60,533 bases of DNA. Origin: an uncultured Bacteroidales bacterium. GTDB taxonomy: Bacteria > Bacteroidota > Bacteroidia > Bacteroidales > P3. The notes below the pieces were generated by a model. The model worked only from the letters and a program-made list of their open reading frames with translations, searched no databases and was not told the DNA's origin. Both the position numbers and the translations under genes were made by a program. Location of the stretch: assembly GCA_947175635.1 (NCBI GenBank), contig CAMWNM010000010.1, positions 1-60,533 on the forward strand, read 5' to 3'. The first letter of the stretch is position 1. Each line of letters opens with the position of its first letter. Below, in pieces: positions 45,515 through 53,048 of this stretch.

Positions 45515-46981
45515 TTATTGCACCACCACTTTGCGCACCGCTTTTCTTCCTCGGGCATCCGTGAAGTAAAAAACATAGATCCCGGAACGTAGGCCGGATA
45601 GCGGAATCCGGGACTGGGCCGCGTAGGAACGGACCAGCCTGCCGGAAAGGTCGTAGATCCGTACTTGCGCATAATCGCCGTTCACATAAACCGTTCCGGC
45701 GGCGGGATTGGGATAAAGCTTCAGTGGCAGCAAGGCCGTTTCCTTCACCGACAAGGTATCGGGATTCTCCGGAAGACCGGGCGACACCGGCAGGGTTTCA
45801 GGAAAAATCACCATAGCCGGAAACCAATAGTTGTCTATCATCTCGTAAGATGCCAGCAATTCCCCTCCGGGGTTCAGCCTAACTGTCTGATAAGTCTGCC
45901 TGAGGTTATCCAGATAGAGCGAAACATACATCTCGTCTGTTTGAGGATGAACGCGGAATCCCGCCCCGCAATACATATACCAGCCTGACTGTTGCGAATC
46001 GAAAAAATCGTAACATTCATCCTTGTCGATATCATAGCATACGATCTGACTGTTGGAGAACCAACCGTCGCCTTGTTTTTTCCAATACAGTTTGTTTTGC
46101 CGAACCGAGGCGCAGAAGGCATCCGCCGTCCAGGCGTACCATGAACTGGGCAGCCCATAGCCTTGGGGAAGAAGAATCCTGGTGGTGTCGAGGCTTTCGG
46201 GATCAAACCTGAAAAAGTAATCCACGATGGAGCCACGACCGCTTACATCCGCCGCCACACTGAGCCACATCATGCTGTCTTTCGACTGCACGATAGATCC
46301 GAAACCCCTTTGTCTGGGCGAACCGTCTTCCCTGTCCACGGGGGCACCGACAACACGTACAATCGTGTCGTTTTCGGCATCGATTATCAACAAGCCTTTT
46401 TTCTGATGAACTGCAAACACACGGTTTCCGTAGCTAATCATCATGCCGCACTGAGCCGAGTAGAGGCCCGCGCCTTCGCTGCCCGTGCCGGCAATCATGC
46501 CTTTTACCTGCAAGGTTTCAAGGTTGAACACGTAAATGCCGTTGCTGGTGGAGATATATCCTTTTTGCGGATTGACACCCACAAAGCCGCGACCGTCGGC
46601 CATCGAATTTCCGTTGCTGTCGGTGGCGATGTTCTGCAGTTGGGCGATACATTTCATCGTCTTGGCGTCGCAAACGGTAATCCTGCCGCCCGTTATCGAA
46701 GCGCCCATATCACGTTCCTGTTTGGAGATGATATACATCCTGCCGTTAAAGACAGTCCCGTATTGACTCGTGCAACCCAGTTCCCTGCCCGGATTTTCTT
46801 TTTGGAACACCCTGTATTCCCATTGGCCGTTTTCATGCAAAAAGTTTATGGAACTGTTCTGATGACCGAACCAATCTTCGTTGAGGATAAACACTCCTTG
46901 CGTGTAATCTGGCTCCTGTTGCGCCCAAAGACGGCAAAAAAAGGCACAGAGAACCCAACACAGACACATTGTTTTCTTCAT
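45515..46981 (-). CDS. DUF5074-like propeller protein with T9SS sorting domain
   Basis: A 488-residue secreted protein. A signal peptide (VLCAFFCRLWAQ) is followed by FILNEDWFGHQNSSINF, which resembles the YLLNEGNMGSNKAS start of the DUF5074/BtuG-like lipoproteins upstream, then propeller-like strands (GTVFNGRMYIISKQ, GYISTSNGIYVFN). It has no lipobox; instead it ends in a sorting domain (LKLYPNPAAGTVYV ... KAVRKVVVQ). I infer it is exported by the T9SS and attached via that route. It starts 12 bases after the stop of the lipoprotein gene and precedes the BIG2 protein by 39 bases, so all are likely one transcript. Ligand binding to a corrinoid is suggested by context only. Confidence 0.83.
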   Translation of the reverse strand: MKKTMCLCWVLCAFFCRLWAQQEPDYTQGVFILNEDWFGHQNSSINFLHENGQWEYRVFQKENPGRELGCTSQYGTVFNGRMYIISKQERDMGASITGGRITVCDAKTMKCIAQLQNIATDSNGNSMADGRGFVGVNPQKGYISTSNGIYVFNLETLQVKGMIAGTGSEGAGLYSAQCGMMISYGNRVFAVHQKKGLLIIDAENDTIVRVVGAPVDREDGSPRQRGFGSIVQSKDSMMWLSVAADVSGRGSIVDYFFRFDPESLDTTRILLPQGYGLPSSWYAWTADAFCASVRQNKLYWKKQGDGWFSNSQIVCYDIDKDECYDFFDSQQSGWYMYCGAGFRVHPQTDEMYVSLYLDNLRQTYQTVRLNPGGELLASYEMIDNYWFPAMVIFPETLPVSPGLPENPDTLSVKETALLPLKLYPNPAAGTVYVNGDYAQVRIYDLSGRLVRSYAAQSRIPLSGLRSGIYVFYFTDARGRKAVRKVVVQ

Positions 46982-46993
46982 GACTATCGGATT

Positions 46994-48235
46994 TTATTGA
47001 TACAAGACAGGTGCCTCGACATGCAGATCTTCGGCTTTCGACAACTCGGTGGAGGTTTCTCCCAGCCAGCCGCAGCTTTGGCTCACCCCCGTATAGACCC
47101 GCACGAAATCGATGCAGGGCAGGTGTACCGGATTCCCGTTTTCATCCACGGCCCACTCGATATTGAAACTTGATTTATCGGCCACTTCGTTGGGATGGTT
47201 GTCCACATAGCCCCAGTCGTAGGCATACAATACATAATACGAACCGTTCCCGCTTTCATCCACAGCGTTATCCGCCAAGCGCGATCCCTCGAAATTCAAC
47301 ACCGATTCGCCCACCCACTGAGGGTAATAGCTCTGACGGTGGTAGGCGTTGCGTTGCACATAACCGGTTCTTCCCTCGCTGTCGGTAAAGCGGATATAGG
47401 CGGTGTCGGTAACGGCAGGCAGGGTGGGATGCGGCACAGCGGGTTTCTGCTCATCGGGGCGTTCATAAGCAATGCGGTAATGATGCCGGGTGGAAGGCTT
47501 GCGGTATTCGCTGCCTGCCAGTTCATACCAAGTGTCATCGGGCAACCCGTTTTGGTTGCGGTCGAAACTTACCATCACGATGCCCGGCTCGCTGCTTCCG
47601 CCCGAACCGGGATTGTCGGGATTGGGGTTTTCGGATGCGTAAAACGCGTTGCCGTAAATCTTGAAGTCGTATTGCCCCGGCACATTCACCACGCTGTGGT
47701 CAAAGCCGAAAGTAACATAGCCGCCGTATGCGCCTAAGGAAATCATCACATCGTTGGTGCCGGAAATGGATTCCTCTGTTTTTTTCAGCATATCGGCATA
47801 AGTGTCGCCCGGTTCAAAAACAGGCATCAGGTTCACGAACTGCCCCGGTGCGGGACAATATTCATATACCTTGCTGATATAGGGGCTATACGCCACTTCC
47901 TCCTCCCAAACGGTAATATTCACTTCGTGGGTATAGGGATTCCGAGGATCTTCTATCTGCAACTTGAAGCGGAAATTGCCTGCCCTGGCCGAACAAAACA
48001 CCAAATCACGCTCGGTGGAAACCACACTGTCGTTGCCCGCGCTGTTGCGGGTAGTCCAGATATAGCCGTTGCCCGGAAATTCAGGATGCAGCACCAATGC
48101 TTTCATACGCGCCACCGCATAGGTATGGTCTATGCCGAGACTCACCATCGGAACATCGGGACGGCATCCCGCCGCCGATAAGGCTGTCAAAAGCCCCAAC
48201 GCCGTACGGCATATACTGTTCAGACTCTTTTTCAT
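46994..48235 (-). CDS. Surface lipoprotein of cobalamin locus
   Basis: A 413-residue lipoprotein. Signal and lipobox LSAAGCRPD are near residues 15-24. An Ig/PKD-like first part (YIWTTRNSAGNDSVV, FRFKLQIEDPRNPYTHEVNITV in part) is followed by a carbohydrate-binding-like or jelly-roll type half with FGFDHSVVNVPGQYDF, DRNQNGLPDDTWYELAG (Ca-like Asp/Asn loop) and CIDFVRVYTG. The stop of the BtuG-like gene before it overlaps its ATG as ATGA, so the two are coupled. It probably sits at the cell surface beside the receptor. Similar genes accompany B12 receptor loci in Bacteroidota; the binding partner is unknown. Confidence 0.82.
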   Translation of the reverse strand: MKKSLNSICRTALGLLTALSAAGCRPDVPMVSLGIDHTYAVARMKALVLHPEFPGNGYIWTTRNSAGNDSVVSTERDLVFCSARAGNFRFKLQIEDPRNPYTHEVNITVWEEEVAYSPYISKVYEYCPAPGQFVNLMPVFEPGDTYADMLKKTEESISGTNDVMISLGAYGGYVTFGFDHSVVNVPGQYDFKIYGNAFYASENPNPDNPGSGGSSEPGIVMVSFDRNQNGLPDDTWYELAGSEYRKPSTRHHYRIAYERPDEQKPAVPHPTLPAVTDTAYIRFTDSEGRTGYVQRNAYHRQSYYPQWVGESVLNFEGSRLADNAVDESGNGSYYVLYAYDWGYVDNHPNEVADKSSFNIEWAVDENGNPVHLPCIDFVRVYTGVSQSCGWLGETSTELSKAEDLHVEAPVLYQ

Positions 48236-49425
48236 GGTTGCCTGTATAAAAACGCCATGTGCGCCGGAATGTCGCCGGTTCGCACGCTCCATTTCTTCTT
48301 ACCGTCTTGCCCATAACAATGCAGCACCCCGCTTGAGACGTAGTTTTTGGCATCGGTAACAAAGATGTCGCCGTTGTAAGGGTTTACCGCAATGCCGTAG
48401 GGGATAGCGATGTCTTTTTCCGTACCGTCGGTAATGAAACCCGAGGCTTGCAGGCTTTTGCTGTCGATGTTCAACAAGCCGTAAGCCACTTGGTTGCTTT
48501 CAGTCCGGTCATTCCACGAAACGCTGTAGAAATACAGCAGGTTGTCCGCAATCACAAACTCCGAACAAGGAATATCGAAGGTGTCGGTTACCACCATTTC
48601 TTTCGAAGTGTTGTCTTTTCTTTCCAAAAGATGCAACCGGGATGGTGTTGCCCCGTAATCGCCGCGCGAACTCACCCAAATCCGGTTATAGCCGTCGGCA
48701 CGCAAGCGATGCAGGTTCAGCCCCACGGGAATTTTCTGCACCTGTTTCATTCCGTAACGCTCCACCACCGACACCGTGCAGTCGTAATCCGGCACACGGT
48801 AGCCGCCCGAATTGGCCACATAGATGTATTCGCCCAGCATATCCAGTTCATCGGGTTGATACCCCACCGTAACCTGCCGGGTAACGGCCAGCGAAGCCGT
48901 ATCCACTTCGAACACCGCCCCCAGCTGGGCATTCGGGTCTATCGACACAGGTCCCACATAGGCCGAAACGTATGCCTTTCCCTGCGAAAAGCGGATATAG
49001 CGACAGTTGGGAATGTCGATCTGCCCGATACGCACGCAGGTGCGTGCATCCATCACCTCCACCTTGTGCGAACAGTTGATGACCGCATAGAGCTTGCTGC
49101 CGTAAATCTGAATATCGTTGCCCACATCGCCCAGTTCCTTTATCACAGTGGGATTTCGCTCGGCATAGATATTGCGGATATAGTAACCGTTCACAAAATC
49201 CACATAATCGATAGAAGCCTTGTTGCTGCCCATATTGCCTTCATTGAGCAGATACATGCCGATGGGTTCTTCCCGATCGAAACTCGATTCCTGTCTTACC
49301 GGAACGGGCAAAAGTTCGTATTCGGTAGGAACCACCAGCTCGTCTTCCCTACATGCGGTAAACGACACCACGCCCCCCAGCAATCCCAAGGCCACCGGAA
49401 AAAATATCCGAGAAATGCGTTTCAT
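48232..49425 (-). CDS. BtuG-like DUF5074 surface lipoprotein, copy 2
   Basis: A 397-residue lipoprotein with lipobox FTACRED. The mature part starts with the family signature MYLLNEGNMGSNKAS and forms a beta-propeller, with repeated strands such as NDIQIYGSKLYAVI, YIRFSQGKAYVSAYVG and YGIAVNPYNGDIFVTDAKN. BtuG proteins of Bacteroides are surface propellers that capture cobalamin with very high affinity and hand it to BtuB; the cobalamin riboswitch and adjacent btuB-like receptor support the same role here. It is a tandem paralogue of the gene at 49428-50597, two bases downstream of it. Whether both bind cobalamin or have split corrinoid preference is inference. Confidence 0.85.
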   Translation of the reverse strand: MKRISRIFFPVALGLLGGVVSFTACREDELVVPTEYELLPVPVRQESSFDREEPIGMYLLNEGNMGSNKASIDYVDFVNGYYIRNIYAERNPTVIKELGDVGNDIQIYGSKLYAVINCSHKVEVMDARTCVRIGQIDIPNCRYIRFSQGKAYVSAYVGPVSIDPNAQLGAVFEVDTASLAVTRQVTVGYQPDELDMLGEYIYVANSGGYRVPDYDCTVSVVERYGMKQVQKIPVGLNLHRLRADGYNRIWVSSRGDYGATPSRLHLLERKDNTSKEMVVTDTFDIPCSEFVIADNLLYFYSVSWNDRTESNQVAYGLLNIDSKSLQASGFITDGTEKDIAIPYGIAVNPYNGDIFVTDAKNYVSSGVLHCYGQDGKKKWSVRTGDIPAHMAFLYRQP

Positions 49426-49427
49426 TT

Positions 49428-50597
49428 TTATTCCTTACACAAAAACGCCATGTGGCCGGGAATGTCGCCGGTTCGCACGCTCCATTTCCGAGTGCCGTTG
49501 CTGCTGTAGCAATGCAACATACCGCTGGAAACATAGTTTTTGGCATCGGCGATAAAGATGTCGCCGTTATAGGGATTGACGGCGATACCGTAAGGCGCCT
49601 GAATCTCCGATTGTGTTCCGTCGCTGATAAACTCCGCACAAACCTTCGTTTTGGTATTGATGTCTATCACACCGTACGAAATGCTGTTGCTTCCGTCTTT
49701 CCATTCAAGGCTGTAGAAGTAGAGCGAATCTCCCTTGATGGCAAATTCCGAACAGGGAATATCCAGTGTGTCGATGGTGGTTTCAAGCGGATTCTGACCG
49801 GGGGTAAGAACGTAAAGATTGGAGGGTACATCATAGTAGTTGCCGCGCGAAGTAACCCAAAGCCGTCCGTAACGGTCCTGACGCAAGCGATGCAGATTAA
49901 TGCCCACCGGAAGTTTCTTTACCTGTGTCATGCCGTCCGTTTCCACTATCGAAACCGTGTATTCGTAATCGGGATAGGGATTTTGACCCGAATTGGCCAC
50001 ATAGAGATAGTTGCCCGCGATTTCCAGCTCTTCGGGCTGATAGCCCACCGTAACCTTACGGGTAACGGTCAGCAAAGCCGTGTCGATTTCATACACCGTG
50101 CCCAGTTGTTCGCCGGCTTCCGACGAAGTGCCGCCCACATAAGCCGAAACATAGGCTTTTCCGTTGGCAAAACGGATATACCGGCCGTTGGGTATCTCGA
50201 TCTGTCCGATACGCACACAACTGCGGGCATTCATCACCTCTACCTTGTGCGAGCCATTCACCACCGCATAGAGCTTACTGCCGTAAATCTGGATATCGTT
50301 GCCCATATCGCCCAAACTCAGCATCACCGCAGGATTCTTTTCGGTATAGAAGTTGCGGATGTAACGGCCGCTGACAAAATCCGCGTAGTCGATGGTGGAT
50401 TTATTGCTGCCCATGTTGCCTTCGTTGAGCAGATACATCCCGATAGGCTCTCCGGAGGCGAAAGACGATTCCTGACGGGCCGGAATGGGCAGGTTTTCGT
50501 ACTCGGAAGGCACAATGGTCTTTTCTTCTTCACAAGAGAAGAACACGGCCGCACACAGCGGCGCAAGTAAGAAAGCTGACAAAAATCTCTTTTTCAT
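49428..50597 (-). CDS. BtuG-like DUF5074 surface lipoprotein, copy 1
   Basis: A 389-residue lipoprotein with lipobox VFFSCEE. Its propeller shares long blocks with the next gene (YLLNEGNMGSNKSTIDY, GNDIQIYGSKLYAVV, YGIAVNPYNGDIF), so the two arose by duplication. It directly follows the btuB-like gene by five bases. The frame runs to 50735 inside that gene; ATG 50597 is used because it gives a proper signal peptide. By position and family it is the first candidate for the high-affinity cobalamin-capturing lid of the receptor. Insertions and surface loops differ from copy 2 around the middle of the propeller (residues 150-300). Confidence 0.86.
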   Translation of the reverse strand: MKKRFLSAFLLAPLCAAVFFSCEEEKTIVPSEYENLPIPARQESSFASGEPIGMYLLNEGNMGSNKSTIDYADFVSGRYIRNFYTEKNPAVMLSLGDMGNDIQIYGSKLYAVVNGSHKVEVMNARSCVRIGQIEIPNGRYIRFANGKAYVSAYVGGTSSEAGEQLGTVYEIDTALLTVTRKVTVGYQPEELEIAGNYLYVANSGQNPYPDYEYTVSIVETDGMTQVKKLPVGINLHRLRQDRYGRLWVTSRGNYYDVPSNLYVLTPGQNPLETTIDTLDIPCSEFAIKGDSLYFYSLEWKDGSNSISYGVIDINTKTKVCAEFISDGTQSEIQAPYGIAVNPYNGDIFIADAKNYVSSGMLHCYSSNGTRKWSVRTGDIPGHMAFLCKE

Positions 50598-50602
50598 CGT
50601 TT

Positions 50603-52639
50603 CTAAAATTCTACGGTAAACGAAACACGATAATTCCTTTTGGGCATGGGATAGTTGAGAATCACATCGTAGTCTTGGCCCAGCAGATTGTTCACTTCCA
50701 CCATGGCTTTCAACTTTACCTGTCTCACCTTCCACTCTCCGGAAAGCGAAATATCGTGCGTGTACCAGGGTTGTGTATAATTATAAATGATGTTTTCCTG
50801 TTGATTGTAACGTTCGCCCACATAGATGAAGCTATAGTTGAGCCCGTAGTTCCTCCACGAAAGCATGGCCACGGCCGAGCCGCTGTGCCAGGGGATATAG
50901 GGGATTTGGTCGCCGTAGTAGGTATCAGCCGGATCGGTAACGTCCACAGCTGTCTGATAAGTGTATTGCAACTTTGCGGTCAACATCCATTCATGCGGAA
51001 ACCGCAAGGAAAACTGCGCCGAAGCATCCACCCCGTTTATCTTCACTTTTCCTAAATTGAGCATCGTCCAACGGAACTGCTGTCCCTTCGGATAGGCGAT
51101 GATCTTGTCTTTTACCCGGTTGTAATAATAGTCGGCCTTGATTTCAAACCGATGGAAAACACCGTGTTTCCGCTCTATCCCGTAAGCCACGCCCACATCG
51201 TGCTGCACGGCCAGCTCCGGCTTCAGGTAAGCGTTTCCCACATCGGTATAGTAAAGATCGTTGAAAGTGGGATAGCGGTAAGCCTGCTTGTAAAAGGCAT
51301 TGATCGTAAGATCTATTTTCTTGAAAGGCTGATAAGAGAGAAACACGCCCGGCGTTACCTTGTATTTCTTGGGCACATCTTCTCTGCCGCGTGATTCCTC
51401 GTTGATAAAAGTACCCAATACCGAAGCCTGTATCTTGACGTGTCCGAAGAGGTTCATGGCCGTAGCCGCCGCCAACCAATGGGAATTGCGGCTCACATTC
51501 ATGTATTCCTCCAGGCCGTTCCACTGCAAATCGTAGGCAAGCGACACATCCCACCATTTAAAGATCTCCACCTTGTTGGCCAACGAAAGATAAGCTTCCC
51601 GCTGCACATAGATATTGTCGACGTGAATCAGCTTGTCATCGTTGTTTACGTAATGCGTGTAATCGTAGGCGTATTTTGCGTTGACACGCAGTTGCCAACG
51701 TTCAAGAAACTCGTCTTGCCAGGACAGCTGGGCAAAACTGTTCCTGTCCCAAAGCCGTTCCCCTCTCCGCCATACGTTGTTTACAATCGCTCCCGGCACA
51801 CCGCGTTCGGAATTGTAGTAATACACCTGAAATTTCCATAAGCCGGTGTTGGAATAATAATGCTGCAAACCGCCTTCCACCCGCACCGCATTGATGTCGC
51901 CGTTCTGACGCACGGCCGTTGTATCGTAGGCCAGATCGCCAGAGGGTGTGAGGCGACGGTAGCGGAACTTGTATTTTCCGTTCGAACTGAGCACCTCGGC
52001 ATTCATCGAAAGGCTGATTTTCTTGCTCAGCCTGTATTCCATCAACACCGAAGGATTTACCAAAGCGAAAGAACCAGCTTTCATGCCTGCCCGAAAATGA
52101 AAATCCTTGCCTTCCTCAAACTTGGGTCGACGGCTGTTGAGATAAATGCTGCCCGAAGAACCGAACTCGCGGGCACTTTGCAAAATATCGCTCTTCTGTC
52201 CGTTATAGAGTGCGATTTCATCTATATTCTCCAACGAGAACTTACCCAAATCAATCTGTCCGTTCTGGGCGTTTCCCAATTGGATTCCATTGTAGTAAAC
52301 ACCCATCTGATTGGTTCCCATACTGCGGATGTTTACCGTTTTCACGCCCCCCACGCCTCCGTAGTCCTTAATCTGTACGCCCGAAAAAAAGCGGATGGCA
52401 TCGGCCACCGACAAACTGTTGAGCCGTTCCAGTTCGGCGCCTTCCAGCTTCTGCGGAACGATAACCGTCTTGGAGGGCGCTTTGATGACCACTTCGTCTA
52501 AATAATAATGCCGGCTTATATCTTCGGCAACGGTGTCGGCGGCGGTTACCGCCAAAACCCTTTGCGAACCTTCACACCGCGCCGCCTCCACAACCGCCGC
52601 ACACCATAAAAAACATACAAAGCAAAAATAACGAGCCAC
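50603..52639 (-). CDS. btuB: BtuB-type TonB-dependent cobalamin receptor
   Basis: The outer-membrane channel that imports cobalamin using TonB energy. The 678-residue protein has a signal peptide, a TonB-box-containing plug (about residues 50-170; VNIRSMGTNQMGVYYNGIQ in part, GGVGGVKTV) and a 22-strand barrel ending in YRVSFTVEF with terminal Phe, as usual for porin-like assembly. The extra N-terminal carboxypeptidase-like domain of SusC proteins is absent, fitting BtuB rather than polysaccharide receptors. A cobalamin riboswitch lies 145 bases upstream, giving direct evidence of its substrate class. It is the first gene of the operon reaching to 42242. Confidence 0.94.
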   Translation of the reverse strand: MARYFCFVCFLWCAAVVEAARCEGSQRVLAVTAADTVAEDISRHYYLDEVVIKAPSKTVIVPQKLEGAELERLNSLSVADAIRFFSGVQIKDYGGVGGVKTVNIRSMGTNQMGVYYNGIQLGNAQNGQIDLGKFSLENIDEIALYNGQKSDILQSAREFGSSGSIYLNSRRPKFEEGKDFHFRAGMKAGSFALVNPSVLMEYRLSKKISLSMNAEVLSSNGKYKFRYRRLTPSGDLAYDTTAVRQNGDINAVRVEGGLQHYYSNTGLWKFQVYYYNSERGVPGAIVNNVWRRGERLWDRNSFAQLSWQDEFLERWQLRVNAKYAYDYTHYVNNDDKLIHVDNIYVQREAYLSLANKVEIFKWWDVSLAYDLQWNGLEEYMNVSRNSHWLAAATAMNLFGHVKIQASVLGTFINEESRGREDVPKKYKVTPGVFLSYQPFKKIDLTINAFYKQAYRYPTFNDLYYTDVGNAYLKPELAVQHDVGVAYGIERKHGVFHRFEIKADYYYNRVKDKIIAYPKGQQFRWTMLNLGKVKINGVDASAQFSLRFPHEWMLTAKLQYTYQTAVDVTDPADTYYGDQIPYIPWHSGSAVAMLSWRNYGLNYSFIYVGERYNQQENIIYNYTQPWYTHDISLSGEWKVRQVKLKAMVEVNNLLGQDYDVILNYPMPKRNYRVSFTVEF

Positions 52640-52784
52640 GCCCCTGTCAAAAAAGTTAACACTTACCTGGCTTTTTGACCCATCGGAAACAGCAGAAATC
52701 GAATATTTGCCGGAACGGCTACAAAGAATACAATCCCTGTATTTTTATCGCTTCTAACCCAAAAGCAAAAAATATTCAACTTCT

Positions 52785-52960
52785 TTGGCTAGTCTTCTGG
52801 CTTATCTCTCTCCCGAACGTCTTCTCACGTATTCCGCCCTAACGACAGCTCTTACGCAATGACTTCTTTGTTCGAGTTTCCACGAGACTTACAGCTGTGG
52901 GTACAGCCACGGATTCTCACCGTGTTCCTAAATTATCGGAACAATCTCAATTGCCTGTAA
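52785..52960 (-). ncRNA. Cobalamin riboswitch
   Basis: On the minus strand GGAACACGGTGAGAATCCG with GGCTGTACCCACAGCTGT (52889-52928) matches the conserved P3-P6 core of the cobalamin riboswitch, and AAGCCAGAAGAC (52791-52804) is the family's 3' box. The remainder holds several hairpins. Binding of adenosylcobalamin would turn off expression of the btuB-like operon downstream. Edge positions are estimates. Confidence 0.93.
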
Positions 52961-53001
52961 TCAAAAAACAATAAGATTGCATTCCGACCAAAAAGTCGGG
53001 G

Positions 53002-53032
53002 CAAAGATAAAACCTTCCCGGTTTTTTACAAA
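53002..53032 (-). promoter_or_regulatory. Promoter of cobalamin-responsive operon
   Basis: Minus strand TTTG, 19 bases, TATCTTTG: full Bacteroidales consensus. It lies only 17 bases from the pheT stop; the transcript start near 52995 leads directly into the riboswitch. The interval 52640-53048 contains only this promoter and the riboswitch. Confidence 0.85.
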
Positions 53033-53048
53033 AGAAAATTCGGCGAAC

